From: Gemmatimonadota bacterium | Lineage (GTDB): Bacteria > Gemmatimonadota > Gemmatimonadetes > Longimicrobiales > Gaopeijiaceae | Assembly: GCA_022560615.1 (NCBI GenBank) | Contig: JADFSR010000037.1 | Location: forward strand, 1 to 35,739 | Reading direction: 5' to 3' | Length of the DNA stretch: 35,739 nt | In this document: positions 22,695-31,791 of the stretch, in pieces | Position numbering within the stretch: the stretch's first letter is position 1 | Layout: each line of letters opens with the position of its first letter | The notes under the pieces: model-generated | Databases searched by the model: none | What the model saw: the letters and a program-made list of their open reading frames with translations, nothing else | What the model was told of the DNA's origin: nothing | Translations under genes and position numbers: made by a program

Positions 22695-24061
22695 GCATTG
22701 AGACGCTCAAAGAACAGGCCCGACGCCATGAGCAGCGGGAAGAGTGGCAGGAGGCTCTGGATCAGTACGGGCTGGCGATCATGAAGCTGGCCAAAGAGGA
22801 GCAGCCGGATATCGGCCTGTACAACCGCGTAGGGGACCTCTACGTGCGCGTCGGCAACCTTGATGCCGCGGTCGAGCACTTCGAGCAGTCGGTCGACCTC
22901 TATTTGGAGACGTTCCTCCCCAACAACGCGATCGCGGTCTGTAAGAAGATCATTCGCAACGTGCCCGATCGGCACAGTGCCTATCTGAAGATGGGCCAGA
23001 TCCGTGCAGAACAAGGCTTTCTGCCGGACGCGCGCGCAAACTTCCTCACGTATGCCGAGCGGATGCAGCAGGCGGGCGATCTGGACGAGTCGTTCCGGGC
23101 GCTCGTGGAGTTCTGCGATCTGGCTCCGGACGACATCGACATCCGGATGATGGTCGCCGACCAGATGGCGTCACACGACCGAAAGGACGATGCCGTAGTG
23201 CAACTCTCGACCGCGTATCGCCACTTGATAGCCAAGGGTGCGGCCGACGAGGCGAGCGCCGTCGAGGCCAAGATCCGCGAGCTCGACGCCAGCACCGACG
23301 TCGGTGGGCTCCCCGTGATGACGAGTGCCGAGCTCGACGGTGATGGGCTGTCCGATGCGGACGATCTGATGGGGCACTTCTCGGACATCGCGATCGGTGA
23401 CTCCGATGATCAGGAGTCGGATAACGGCCGTGAGCTTCCGACGTTCGACGTGAGCGATGAACCAGGCGACGCCGCACCCGCCCCGGAGGAGGAGGATGCA
23501 TCGGAGGCAGAGGAAGCCGTTCAAGAGGCTGCGGCGAGCGAGGACTACATTGATCTGGGCTCGATGGTCCTCGGCGACGACGGCGGAGAGAAGTCGACGC
23601 GATTCACGGTTGCGTATGAAGAGCCGTCAGGAGATGAACAGGCGGACTTCGCCAAGATGCTCTCGCAGTTCAAGGACAAGGTTTCCGAGAACCTCGGCGC
23701 CGACGACGTTCAGACTCACCACGATCTCGGCACGGCATACAAGGAGATGGGTCTTCTCGAGGAGGCGGTCGGCGAATTTCAAGCTGCGCTTCGTGCCTCC
23801 GCGGACCACCTGCCCACATACGAGCTGTTGGGCCTCACGTTCATGGAGATGGGTCGGCCCGAGGCGACCGTGCACTCGCTCGAACGGGCACTCGAGGTCA
23901 AGTACGACATCGAGGAAGAATTGTTGGGCATCTACTACTATCTCGCGCGAGCGAATGAGGATTTGGGTAAGGCGGAGAGGGCAGTGGAGCTCTACGAAAA
24001 AGTGTTCTCCATTGATATCAATTTCGCCGACGTGACCGAGCGGCTTGGCGACCTACGTTGA
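22691..24061 (+). CDS. TPR-repeat protein with acidic central linker
   Basis: This 456-residue protein has no signal peptide. The N-terminal block of about 200 residues has helical TPR repeats (ALDQYGLAIMKLAKEEQPDIGLYNRVGDLYVRVGNLDAAVEHFEQSVDLYLE and others). A Glu/Asp-rich linker (about 220-300) and the stretch EDYIDLGSMVLGDDGGEKSTRFTVAYEEPSGDEQADFAKMLSQFKDKVSENL follow. A C-terminal TPR block closes it (THHDLGTAYKEMGLLEEAVGEFQAALRASADHLPTYELLGLTFMEMGRPEATVHSLERAL). I recall similar proteins being common in Gemmatimonadota-like genomes but know of no assigned function. It is co-translated with ftcD (ATGA overlap). The polyprenyl synthase starts 7 bp after its stop. Confidence 0.85.
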   Translation: MSIETLKEQARRHEQREEWQEALDQYGLAIMKLAKEEQPDIGLYNRVGDLYVRVGNLDAAVEHFEQSVDLYLETFLPNNAIAVCKKIIRNVPDRHSAYLKMGQIRAEQGFLPDARANFLTYAERMQQAGDLDESFRALVEFCDLAPDDIDIRMMVADQMASHDRKDDAVVQLSTAYRHLIAKGAADEASAVEAKIRELDASTDVGGLPVMTSAELDGDGLSDADDLMGHFSDIAIGDSDDQESDNGRELPTFDVSDEPGDAAPAPEEEDASEAEEAVQEAAASEDYIDLGSMVLGDDGGEKSTRFTVAYEEPSGDEQADFAKMLSQFKDKVSENLGADDVQTHHDLGTAYKEMGLLEEAVGEFQAALRASADHLPTYELLGLTFMEMGRPEATVHSLERALEVKYDIEEELLGIYYYLARANEDLGKAERAVELYEKVFSIDINFADVTERLGDLR

Positions 24062-24068
24062 GCGCAGG

Positions 24069-25088
24069 ATGCAGCCCTCGACCGACACCAGCGTAGGTCA
24101 AGCGGTCCAGGGGGGTGCGTCAGCCCTCTCCGCGATCCAGGCGCCTGTGCGCTCGGAGTTGGACCAAGTCGGCTCGGAGCTTCGCCGAATCGTGCTCTCC
24201 GACTTCGACATGATCGAAGAGGTCAACGAGCACCTCCTCTTCCTCCAGGGAAAGCTGTTCCGTCCCACGCTTCTCCTGCTTTCGAGTCGTGTCGGCGGAG
24301 AGCCCCACGACGATTCCCGTACGCTCGCGGCGGTTGTAGAGCTCGTGCACCTCGCGACGCTGGTTCACGACGACGCGGTCGACCACTCCGTGCTCCGTCG
24401 CGGGCTGCCGACCGTGAACGCCCTGTGGACTCATCAGGTCGCCATCATCATGGGCGACTATCTGTATTCGCGCGCCGTCACCGAACTCGCCCAACTCGGC
24501 AACCTGGATGCGCTCGCGGTGTTGGCAGGGGCCGCCAACGAGATGTCAGTCGGTGAGATGCGGCAGCTCACCTCGTACGACGCGCTCGACTTCACCGAGC
24601 AGGACTACTACCGGCTCATCGCAGCGAAGACTGCGTCGCTCATGTCGGCTTCGTGTGAAATGGGCTCGCTCGCTGGCGAAGCAAAGTCCAGGGAGCAGTT
24701 GGCGCGCTTCGGCCACAATCTCGGGATGGCGTTCCAGATCGTGGACGACCTGCTCGACTACACCGGTTCCGAAGCCGTCACCGGAAAGCCGAGGGGACAA
24801 GATCTTCGGGAGCACAAGGTTACGTTACCGCTCGTCGGCGCGTTGGCGAGCGCCACCGAGGCGGAAGAGCGCGAGATTCGAACCTTCTTCACTCGGGTCG
24901 CTCCCTCTGACGACGAGATCCGGCAGGTCATCGGAATCGTCACGGAAAGGGGTGGACTCGAGTATGCCAGGGGCCGAGCCGACTACTACGCCCGTCTCGC
25001 CCGGGCGTCGCTGACGGGCCTCACGGAGGGCCCCGCGGTGGATGCCCTATACGACGCCGTGGCCTACGTGGTGGATCGCAAGCGATGA
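24069..25088 (+). CDS. Polyprenyl diphosphate synthase (trans-isoprenyl, long chain)
   Basis: This 339-residue prenyltransferase condenses isopentenyl diphosphate units into the side chain of menaquinone or ubiquinone. The two Asp-rich motifs are present: DDAVD at residues 101-105 (LVHDDAVDHSVLRRGLPTVN) and DDLLD at 226-230 (MAFQIVDDLLDYTGSEAVTGKPRGQDL). KLFRPTLLLLSSR holds the usual K/R-x-R-P region. Chain length cannot be read safely. The small residue pattern before the first motif suggests a long product, as in HepT/IspB. The ATG at 24069 is preferred to a TTG at 24045 that overlaps the previous gene. Confidence 0.92.
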   Translation: MQPSTDTSVGQAVQGGASALSAIQAPVRSELDQVGSELRRIVLSDFDMIEEVNEHLLFLQGKLFRPTLLLLSSRVGGEPHDDSRTLAAVVELVHLATLVHDDAVDHSVLRRGLPTVNALWTHQVAIIMGDYLYSRAVTELAQLGNLDALAVLAGAANEMSVGEMRQLTSYDALDFTEQDYYRLIAAKTASLMSASCEMGSLAGEAKSREQLARFGHNLGMAFQIVDDLLDYTGSEAVTGKPRGQDLREHKVTLPLVGALASATEAEEREIRTFFTRVAPSDDEIRQVIGIVTERGGLEYARGRADYYARLARASLTGLTEGPAVDALYDAVAYVVDRKR

Positions 25089-25097
25089 GGGACGTGT

Positions 25098-25376
25098 ATG
25101 CTCGTTGACACCCGACGACGTGGCCTCATCCGCTTCACGTGGACTTTGGTGTTGGGCCTTACCCTTGGGGGGCTGCTCACGAAGCTTTCCGAGCTGTTCC
25201 TCCCAGAGAGCGCGGCGAGGGACTTTCTCGTGACGGCAGTCGATGCATCGATAGGACCGCTCTCGATCGATCTCGTGGTGGTGGCGTTCACGGTGGGCCC
25301 GATCTCTGTTACCCTGAACGTGTTGGCGCTGGTCGGGATCTTGATTGTTGCGCTGATTGTCCGCTCTTTGATCTGA
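25098..25376 (+). CDS. Small membrane protein of the DUF4321 type
   Basis: This 92-residue protein has hydrophobic segments at about 13-28 (FTWTLVLGLTLGGLLTKL) and 70-91 (LNVLALVGILIVALIVRSLI), with a beta-like middle (IGPLSIDLVVVAFTVGPISVTL). Size, the G-G-L-x-x-x-L motif in the first helix and the LSIDL...GP...TLNVL pattern recall DUF4321, a family without known function. It lies 9 bp after the polyprenyl synthase gene and 74 bp before tatA. I place it in the family from memory of its features. Confidence 0.7.
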   Translation: MLVDTRRRGLIRFTWTLVLGLTLGGLLTKLSELFLPESAARDFLVTAVDASIGPLSIDLVVVAFTVGPISVTLNVLALVGILIVALIVRSLI

Positions 25377-25450
25377 GAATCGGACGAGAACGGGGAACCA
25401 ACTGGATGGACAAAGAACGCGGGTCACGAACCCTCTGGAGGACTTGAGAG

Positions 25451-25726
25451 ATGGGTTTAGGCGGATTCGGAATGTGGGAGATGATCTTCATCTTCCTCGT
25501 GATCTTGCTGCTGTTTGGAGCCAAGAAGCTTCCGGAGATCGGCTCGGCCCTCGGGAAGGGCATTCGGGAGTTCAAGAGCTCGGTGCGGGAGATCGAGAAC
25601 GAGTTCAAGGCTCCCGATCGCCAGATTCACCGGTCGTCCCCTCCTCCCACTCCTGCCCAGCAGGACGACGAAGACGAAAAGGGAGACGATGACGGCGAAC
25701 CGCGGAGCCTGAGCGACCAGGACTGA
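25451..25726 (+). CDS. tatA: Sec-independent translocase subunit TatA/E
   Basis: TatA polymerises to make the protein-conducting path of the twin-arginine system. The 91-residue product shows the canonical layout. A short N-terminus and one membrane helix (MWEMIFIFLVILLLFG) precede the hinge and amphipathic helix AKKLPEIGSALGKGIREFKSSVREIENEF, followed by an acidic, disordered tail. GGAGG at 25437-25441 precedes the ATG by 9 bp. No TatB is obvious in the window, so TatA may serve both roles. It is convergent with the PpiD-like gene, with only 22 bp between their stops and no visible terminator hairpin. Confidence 0.95.
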   Translation: MGLGGFGMWEMIFIFLVILLLFGAKKLPEIGSALGKGIREFKSSVREIENEFKAPDRQIHRSSPPPTPAQQDDEDEKGDDDGEPRSLSDQD

Positions 25727-25748
25727 GGCCGACAGGATGGTGAATGCT

Positions 25749-27581
25749 CTAGAATACCGTCGGAAACTGGACGAAGTCCTCATCCTGCGGAGCGAAGACC
25801 TCGGCTCGGCGGTCGACGATACGCGCCGCAGCCCGTAGCGCGGCCATCCACACCTGGAGGCGTGTCTGCTGTAGAATCGCCGCCTGCGTCTGCCGTTGCT
25901 GGATCGTTTGCCCGAGCCATGCCGCGGAGTCTGCCTCCGCATAGCTCACTTGCTCGATGATGAACGCGTTCGCGGGCGTGGTGACGACCTCACTGATCTG
26001 GCCGGGCTGGAGTCCGAACGAAGCTCCGATCGCCGCATTCTGCCGTCCGAGCCGGGGTACGAATTGGTTGCGTGTGAACGGAGTCGGCGCGTCCACCTGG
26101 AGGCCGACGTCTTCGGCGACCTGGGTGAGATCTTCCCCCGCGGCGATGCGCTCCAACATGGCCTGACCGTCCATGATGGCCTGTTCCATCTTCCGATCGA
26201 AGCGGAGCGTCGACTCGATCGCGACTCGGGCGGCCTCCAGCGGCAGCACACCTTCGGGGGTGGTACTGATGAGCTCGAGCGCGTAGAACGCCTGGTCGGT
26301 CTCGAAGACCGGGCTCACATCACCGGGCTCACCTTCCAGGAACGCCCAGTCCGCTCCTTCAGAGATCTGCCCCGCGCCCCCCACGAAGGGGAAGTTCTCG
26401 GCGAGGTCCACCGTAGTGACCTCGAGGCCCACGTTGGCGGCCGCCTCCTCCAGCGGCATCACCTCCCCCATGTCCTCGAGCGAGTCGGCCAGCATGAGCA
26501 GCGCGATCTCGCTGTCGTCGGTGCGCTCGAAGGGGATCAGCACATGGCGCGCCTGGACGCTGTCGACGCCCCAGCGGTCCAGTACCTCGATGATGTGGTA
26601 CCCGAACGCAGTACGCACCGGCTCGCCGACCGTATTGAGCGGAGCCGCGAAGACCGTGCTGTCGAAGGCGCCGATCATGCGCCCTTTCGGGAAGACCCCG
26701 AGCTCTCCGCCGAGCGCAGCCGAACCCTCATCCGCGGACTCCCTCTGCGCGACTTCGGCGAAGTCGGCGCCGTCGAGGATCTCCTGGCGCACCGCCGCCG
26801 CGGTCTCGCCGGCAGCCACGGAATCCGCCGCGGTAGGGGTCTTGCCGAGCACGACGACCCTGACCGAAGCGCGCGCGGGTACGGCGAATTCTTCTTGCTT
26901 GGCCCGATAGTACGCCTCTATGTCGCCGTCTGAGATCTCGAAGTCGTTGTCCTCGTACCGCGTGGCCGGATCCAGCGCCACGAAGCGGATTTCGACCTGC
27001 TCGTTCTGATCGCGGAAGCGTTGCCAGAGTTCGGCGTCCGAGAGGTAGATCCCGCTCGAGACCTGCCGGAGCAGCTTTCCGCGCGGGATCACGTCCCGGT
27101 AATATGCCTCGAGCAGCAAGCGCTGGTCGTTCGGGAGAGAGGCGAGGAAGGTCTGATAACCCGTGATGTCGAACTGGCCCGTCTCCTCCGACGTGAATTG
27201 AGGCCGAAGGTCCGCGGGGGGGCTGAGCTGAGCGGCCTGGATGATCTCCTGGTCCGTGACCTTGATGCCTCTGCGGCGCAGCTCCTGCCGGATGAGAAGC
27301 TGGTTCACCACCTCGTCGAACGCAGCGTCTTCAATCTCTTTGACCTGCTGAGATGTGAGAGGCTGTTCCTGAGATCGCTGGATCTGGTCGCGGAGATTCT
27401 GGAAGGTCGCGCTCCAGTCGTCGTACGTGACCGCATCCCCGTTGACACGGCCGATTTCGCCGAAGCCACCGGAGCTCTGCCCAGTAATATCCATGCCCCA
27501 CGTGAACACCATGAGACCGACGAACGCGACCGCTACCGCGATCATGATCGGCTTCGTCGCGTTCCGCATTTGAGCCATCAT
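25749..27581 (-). CDS. PpiD/SurA-like periplasmic peptidyl-prolyl isomerase
   Basis: This 610-residue membrane-anchored foldase has a short cytoplasmic N-terminus and one membrane helix (about residues 11-29, PIMIAVAVAFVGLMVFTWGM). A SurA_N/PpiD-type helical chaperone domain follows (INQLLIRQELRRRGIKVTDQEI-type pattern near residues 90-115). A parvulin domain (about 245-340) includes FAEVAQRESADEGSAALGGELGVFPKGRMIGAFDSTVFAAPLNTVGEPVRTAFGYHIIEVLDR. A large C-terminal helical part may contain a second, degenerate parvulin-like region. Such proteins help exported and outer-membrane proteins fold. AGGAGAG lies upstream of the ATG at 27581, and nearby ATGs at 27578 and 27569 are alternatives. It is the only native - strand gene. 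Confidence 0.9.
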   Translation of the reverse strand: MMAQMRNATKPIMIAVAVAFVGLMVFTWGMDITGQSSGGFGEIGRVNGDAVTYDDWSATFQNLRDQIQRSQEQPLTSQQVKEIEDAAFDEVVNQLLIRQELRRRGIKVTDQEIIQAAQLSPPADLRPQFTSEETGQFDITGYQTFLASLPNDQRLLLEAYYRDVIPRGKLLRQVSSGIYLSDAELWQRFRDQNEQVEIRFVALDPATRYEDNDFEISDGDIEAYYRAKQEEFAVPARASVRVVVLGKTPTAADSVAAGETAAAVRQEILDGADFAEVAQRESADEGSAALGGELGVFPKGRMIGAFDSTVFAAPLNTVGEPVRTAFGYHIIEVLDRWGVDSVQARHVLIPFERTDDSEIALLMLADSLEDMGEVMPLEEAAANVGLEVTTVDLAENFPFVGGAGQISEGADWAFLEGEPGDVSPVFETDQAFYALELISTTPEGVLPLEAARVAIESTLRFDRKMEQAIMDGQAMLERIAAGEDLTQVAEDVGLQVDAPTPFTRNQFVPRLGRQNAAIGASFGLQPGQISEVVTTPANAFIIEQVSYAEADSAAWLGQTIQQRQTQAAILQQTRLQVWMAALRAAARIVDRRAEVFAPQDEDFVQFPTVF

Positions 27582-27644
27582 AGACGGCGTCTCTCCTACG
27601 ACCCAAGCTTAAGAGTTCGGAAAATGCTGAAAAAGAACCCAAAA

Positions 27645-27673
27645 AGGATAACGGCTCGTGGACCCGCTCTCAA
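27645..27673 (-). promoter_or_regulatory. Promoter of the PpiD-like gene
   Basis: On the - strand TTGAGA (27673-27668), a 17 bp spacer and TATCCT (27650-27645) give a good sigma-70-type promoter. Predicted transcription begins near 27638, leaving a leader of about 57 nt. It diverges from the promoter at 27739-27768. Confidence 0.6.
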
Positions 27674-27738
27674 CGGAGCGTGAGTGCCCAGACGGCCGTA
27701 TTCCGATACGTTGAGGACGCTCGGCAGTTCCCCTTTCG

Positions 27739-27768
27739 TTGACACTATTTCCAACGGCTCCGTATCTT
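27739..27768 (+). promoter_or_regulatory. Promoter of the TPR-aroQ-efp-acc operon
   Basis: TTGACA (27739-27744), an 18 bp spacer and TATCTT (27763-27768) precede the GTG start at 27826. Predicted transcription begins near 27775. The -10 and spacer length equal those of the promoter at 8272-8301. It would drive the run of genes up to lolA, which has no large gaps. Confidence 0.7.
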
Positions 27769-27825
27769 TGGGCGGCCTCGTAGCCCCTGACGAATCCCCC
27801 ATCCCATCCCGTTTTCGGAGTCACC

Positions 27826-28890
27826 GTGACCGAATCGCTCGAAGGGGAAATCCGCACCCTACGTTCTTTGTTCTGGTCGGACCGTGACCCGGATGGCCGC
27901 GGCTTCGCGCCACTCGCCGACGCGTATCGACGAGCCGGCGACACCAAGCAGGCGCTCGAGCTGCTCGGGGACGGCATGGACCGGCATCCGGATTTCACGC
28001 CGGGGCACGTCGTCGCGGCCCGGCTGTACGTGGAGCAGGGTCTCTTCACAGAGGCCGAGATTGCGGCTCGCCGGGTGCTCGATCTCGATCCCGAGAACGT
28101 GGACGCACTACGGTTGCTGGTCCGGGCGCTGGACGAGGAGGGGGAGGCGGTAGAAGCCGCGAAGGTGCGAGAGCAGCTAGCGACTCTCGAGCCCGAGCCC
28201 TCCGAGGACGAGATGCCCTCAGACGATTCGTCCGCCGTCGAGGAGGCGGTGCTCTCCTCCGAGGCCTTCGCCCCCGAGGAGCCCGAGGCCCAAGAAGACG
28301 TTGTCGAGTTCGATCCGTTCACGCTCGGCGGGGTCCTGGACGGGGAAGAAGAAGTCTTCGACTTCGGTGCGCTGGCACCGGATGAGCCGGAGGCGGTCGA
28401 GGAGAAGGTCTTCGACTTCGGCGCGCTGGCGCCGGACGAGCCCGCGCCAGACGAAGCTGCCGAGCAGATCCAGACGCGAACGATGGCTGAGCTGTACGTG
28501 ACTCAGGGCCTCACCGATCGGGCGATCGACGTGTACCAGCACCTGGTCGGCGCCTCCCCCGACGACGCGGGGTTACGGGCGCGTCTCGAGGAGCTAAGGG
28601 CCGGGGACCAAGAGACCGACGTCGCAAGCGGGGAGACCGGGGCACACACTCCCCATCCGCAAGCCGTCGAGCAGGCGCCCGAAGCTGACGAGAGCGACGA
28701 TGGCGAGGTTGAGACGCTCGCCCGCGACCTCGCTGCAAGCGGGGATGCCGAGCATGAGGTCGACACCCCGTTCGCCTGGGCCGAAGAGGTGAGCGAGGAG
28801 CAGGGCGACGTCGTCGACGGCCCGTCTATCGGGCGATTCTTTGATGACCTACTGAGCTACGGGCACGCATCGGAGCCGGAGGAGTCGTGA
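27826..28890 (+). CDS. TPR-repeat protein with acidic linkers
   Basis: This 354-residue protein has no signal peptide. N-terminal TPR-like helices (FAPLADAYRRAGDTKQALELLGDGMDRHPDFTPGHVVAARLYVEQGLFTEAEIAARRVLDLDPENVDALRLLVRALDEEG) are followed by an acidic linker. The linker holds a near-perfect tandem repeat of FDFGALAPDEP (about residues 178-205). A further TPR segment (TRTMAELYVTQGLTDRAIDVYQHLVGASPDDAGLRARLEELRAGD) and an acidic C-terminus complete it. GTG 27826 is chosen for its GGAG 5 bp upstream. It resembles in style the TPR protein at 22691. The stop overlaps aroQ (GTGA). Function is unknown; it is probably a scaffold or regulator. Confidence 0.83.
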   Translation: MTESLEGEIRTLRSLFWSDRDPDGRGFAPLADAYRRAGDTKQALELLGDGMDRHPDFTPGHVVAARLYVEQGLFTEAEIAARRVLDLDPENVDALRLLVRALDEEGEAVEAAKVREQLATLEPEPSEDEMPSDDSSAVEEAVLSSEAFAPEEPEAQEDVVEFDPFTLGGVLDGEEEVFDFGALAPDEPEAVEEKVFDFGALAPDEPAPDEAAEQIQTRTMAELYVTQGLTDRAIDVYQHLVGASPDDAGLRARLEELRAGDQETDVASGETGAHTPHPQAVEQAPEADESDDGEVETLARDLAASGDAEHEVDTPFAWAEEVSEEQGDVVDGPSIGRFFDDLLSYGHASEPEES

Positions 28891-29321
28891 GAATTGGAGT
28901 AGTGCACGGTCCCAACCTTAGGCTGCTTGGCCGGCGGGAGCCGGAGGTCTACGGCACCGAGACGCTGGAGGACGTGAACCGCATGCTCGCTGAGTTGGCA
29001 GACGAGCTGGGCGTCGAACTGGAGACGTTCCAGTCGAACCACGAGGGGGAGTTGCTCGACTTCATCGAGGACGCCGCGTCGCGCGTCGAAGCTTTCTTGA
29101 TCAACCCCGGCGCGTACACGCATACGTCGATCGCCTTGCGCGATGTGCTCACGGGTGTTGAGCGCCCATTCGTCGAGGTTCATCTCTCCAACACGGCGGG
29201 TCGCGAGCGTTTCCGGCGGCACTCCTACCTGGCACCTGTAGCGTCCGGTGTGGTTCTTGGCTTCGGTGTCCAGAGCTATCTTCTTGGGCTTCGGGGCCTA
29301 GTGGCACGCGCCCGCGGCTAG
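28887..29321 (+). CDS. aroQ: 3-dehydroquinate dehydratase, type II
   Basis: The enzyme removes water from 3-dehydroquinate in the shikimate pathway and acts as a dodecamer. The 144-residue product has the type II signatures: HGPNLRLLGRREPEVYG with catalytic Tyr22, FQSNHEGELLDFI, INPGAYTHTSIALRD and the catalytic-His motif VEVHLSNTAGRERFRRHSYLAPVASGVVLGFG. GTG 28887 overlaps the stop of the upstream TPR gene. Close pairing with efp and accBC downstream is common in bacteria. Length is normal. Confidence 0.97.
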   Translation: MRIGVVHGPNLRLLGRREPEVYGTETLEDVNRMLAELADELGVELETFQSNHEGELLDFIEDAASRVEAFLINPGAYTHTSIALRDVLTGVERPFVEVHLSNTAGRERFRRHSYLAPVASGVVLGFGVQSYLLGLRGLVARARG

Positions 29322-29363
29322 CCCGTCTTCACGAACATCAATGTTTTCAGGACACGAGGTTGC

Positions 29364-29930
29364 ATGGCGAGCACAGCGGATTTCCGTAACGGAATGGTTC
29401 TCGAGATCGAGGGAGATCTGTGGGCGATTGCGTACTTCCAGCATGTGAAGCCGGGGAAAGGCGGCGCATTCGTGCGCACCAAGCTCAAGAACGTCCTCTC
29501 GGGCGCGGTCGTCGAGAAGACGTTTCGTGCGGGTGAGAAGGTCAACGACGTTCGGCTCGAGCGGCGGCCCGTGAACTACAGCTATATGGATGGAGACCTG
29601 TACTACTTCATGGACGTCAACAGCTACGATATGATCCCGATTGCTGCGGATCTGCTCGGCGAGGATCAGCTCAAGTACCTCAAGGAGAACATGGCGTGCG
29701 AGGGGCTCGTGCACGATGACAAGGTCATCAGCGTCGAGCTCCCGAATTTCGTGGAGCTCGAGGTGACCAACACCGATCCGGGCTTCAAGGGTGACACGGC
29801 ACAGGGGGCCACCAAGCCCGCCGTCCTCGAGACCGGGGCCGAGATCCAGGTCCCGCTCTTCGTCGAAGAAGGCGATGTGCTGAGAATCGATCGCCGAGAG
29901 GACAAGTACATGTCCAGAGTAAACGCATGA
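29364..29930 (+). CDS. efp: Translation elongation factor P
   Basis: EF-P relieves ribosome stalling at polyproline stretches. The 188-residue product has the KOW-like N-terminal domain, with the tip loop [17 protein letters not shown]. Lys32 matches the lysine that is modified (beta-lysylated) in E. coli. It also has the two OB domains, with typical [18 protein letters not shown] and [46 protein letters not shown] precedes the ATG by 5 bp. The stop overlaps accB (ATGA). No modification enzyme (EpmA, EarP or similar) is seen in the window. Pro-rich proteins such as the TolA/TonB linker here would need EF-P. Confidence 0.97.
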   Translation: MASTADFRNGMVLEIEGDLWAIAYFQHVKPGKGGAFVRTKLKNVLSGAVVEKTFRAGEKVNDVRLERRPVNYSYMDGDLYYFMDVNSYDMIPIAADLLGEDQLKYLKENMACEGLVHDDKVISVELPNFVELEVTNTDPGFKGDTAQGATKPAVLETGAEIQVPLFVEEGDVLRIDRREDKYMSRVNA

Positions 29931-30406
29931 TGGATCTCGATTTCCTCGAGCGGCTGATCAAGGCGCTCGACGAAAGCAGCATCGATTCGCTCGAGATCGA
30001 GCGGGGCGGCACTCGCGTGAGCCTGGCGAAGACGCCTCGGCAGCCGACGGTGGTTACGCCGCACGCTCCGGTTCAGTCGCTTGTGGCTCCCATGCCGGGA
30101 ATGGTGCCGGCCACTTCTGCGGAAGCGGCGGCTCCGTCGGCTGAACCTCCGCAGGTCTCGAGCAACCTGATCGACATCGAGTCGCCGATGGTGGGCACGT
30201 TCTACCGGGGGCCGGCGCCGGATGCGCCGCCCTATGTCGATACCGGCACGGATGTTGCGCCGGGTGACACCCTGTGCATCATCGAAGCGATGAAGCTCAT
30301 GAACGAGCTCGAGTGCGAGGTAAAAGGCGCCATCGTCGAGATCTGCGTCGAGAACGCGCAGCCCGTGGAGTATGGGCAGGTGCTGTTCCGCGTCGACCCG
30401 GCCTGA
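29927..30406 (+). CDS. accB: Biotin carboxyl carrier protein of acetyl-CoA carboxylase
   Basis: AccB carries biotin between the carboxylase and carboxyltransferase sites in the first step of fatty-acid synthesis. The 159-residue protein has an N-terminal helix-rich part and a Pro/Ala-rich mobile linker (about residues 38-80). The biotinyl domain has [24 protein letters not shown] (including the thumb-type insertion of AccB) and the biotin site EAMKLMNE, with Lys123 as the biotinylated residue. The ATG at 29927 overlaps the efp stop. A second ATG follows at 29930. It is paired with accC downstream. Confidence 0.97.
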   Translation: MMDLDFLERLIKALDESSIDSLEIERGGTRVSLAKTPRQPTVVTPHAPVQSLVAPMPGMVPATSAEAAAPSAEPPQVSSNLIDIESPMVGTFYRGPAPDAPPYVDTGTDVAPGDTLCIIEAMKLMNELECEVKGAIVEICVENAQPVEYGQVLFRVDPA

Positions 30407-30426
30407 GCGCGGCCAGAGAGACCCTC

Positions 30427-31791
30427 TTGTTCAAAAAAGTCCTCATCGCCAATCGCGGCGAAATCGCACTCCGTATCATTCGGGCGTGTCAGGAGCTCGG
30501 TGTGCAGACGGTCGCCGTATACTCCGAAGCGGATCGGGAGTCGCTTCACGTTCGCTTCGCGGACGAAGACGTGTGTATCGGCAAGGCGCCGGCCAGTGAC
30601 AGCTATCTCAATATCCCGCGCATCATTGCGGCGGCCGAGATCACGGGCTCGGAGGCAATCCACCCTGGCTACGGCTTCCTCGCGGAAAACGCCGAGTTCA
30701 GCGAGATCTGTGCCCGCTCCGATCTGACGTTTATCGGGCCGACGCCGGACCAGATCAGCTCGATGGGCGACAAGGCGAGGGCTCGCAGGACGATGATGGC
30801 GAGTGGAGTGCCCACCGTTCCGGGCTCGGACGGCATCATCGACGATGTGGCAGAGGCCAAAGCCGTCGCCGAAGAAATCGGCTTCCCGATCATGATCAAA
30901 GCGTCGGCCGGCGGCGGTGGCAAAGGAATGCGCATCGCCCAGGACGCGGAGTCCTTCGAGAAGCAGTTGCTCGCGGCGCAGACCGAGGCGGAGGTCAGTT
31001 TCGGCGATCCAGGCGTCTACCTAGAGCGGTGCATCGTCCGGCCGCGACATGTGGAGTTCCAGGTCTTTGGCGACACGCTCGGCACCGTCGTTCATCTCGG
31101 GGAGCGCGAGTGCTCGATTCAGCGCCGTTACCAGAAGCTGCTGGAGGAGGCGCCGTCTCCGGCGCTGACGCCCGAACTCCGCGAGCAGATGGGTGAGGCG
31201 GCGGTGCTCGCGGCGAAGGCCATCGACTACGTAGGTGCAGGCACCATCGAATTCTTGCTCGATCAGGACGGCTCGTTCTTCTTCATGGAGATGAACACTC
31301 GGATCCAGGTCGAGCATCCGGTGACCGAGGTCACGACGGGCTTCGACCTCGTGCGGGAGCAGATCCGCATCGCGGCGGGGGAGCCTATCTCGTTCCGCAT
31401 GAACGGCGCTGGCTTCCAGCACCGCGGTCATGCGATCGAATTCCGGATCAATGCCGAGGACCCCGCGCGCGACTTTGCACCATCGCCGGGTACGATCGAG
31501 ACGTTCCATCCGCCTGGCGGACCCGGTGTTCGGCTCGACACGCACGTATATGCGGGATACAAGGTGCCACCGCACTACGACTCGTTGATCGCAAAGCTGA
31601 TCGTGAGCGGTGCGACGCGCGCGGAGGCGATTGTCCGGGCCCGGCACGTGTTGGATCACTTCATCATCGAGGGAATCCCGACCACTCTGCCGTTCCTGCG
31701 GCGAATCGTCGTCGACGAGGCGTTCGTGAGGGGTGAGGTGGATACGGGGTTTGTCGCACGCATGATGGCCGAGGACGAAGCCGACGCATGA
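30427..31791 (+). CDS. accC: Biotin carboxylase subunit of acetyl-CoA carboxylase
   Basis: AccC uses ATP and bicarbonate to carboxylate biotin on AccB. The 454-residue protein begins [21 protein letters not shown] and has all three biotin-carboxylase parts: [16 protein letters not shown], the ATP-grasp loop [19 protein letters not shown], and [34 protein letters not shown] take TTG 30427 as start. AGAGAG lies 6 bp before it, it begins exactly at the family N-terminus, and the only upstream ATG in frame (30274) lies deep inside accB. The stop overlaps comB (ATGA). Confidence 0.96.
   Translation: MFKKVLIANRGEIALRIIRACQELGVQTVAVYSEADRESLHVRFADEDVCIGKAPASDSYLNIPRIIAAAEITGSEAIHPGYGFLAENAEFSEICARSDLTFIGPTPDQISSMGDKARARRTMMASGVPTVPGSDGIIDDVAEAKAVAEEIGFPIMIKASAGGGGKGMRIAQDAESFEKQLLAAQTEAEVSFGDPGVYLERCIVRPRHVEFQVFGDTLGTVVHLGERECSIQRRYQKLLEEAPSPALTPELREQMGEAAVLAAKAIDYVGAGTIEFLLDQDGSFFFMEMNTRIQVEHPVTEVTTGFDLVREQIRIAAGEPISFRMNGAGFQHRGHAIEFRINAEDPARDFAPSPGTIETFHPPGGPGVRLDTHVYAGYKVPPHYDSLIAKLIVSGATRAEAIVRARHVLDHFIIEGIPTTLPFLRRIVVDEAFVRGEVDTGFVARMMAEDEADA

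Noticed and set aside
30274-30426. Upstream ATG for accC
   Set aside because: It lies inside accB in another frame and would add about 51 residues not found in biotin carboxylases.
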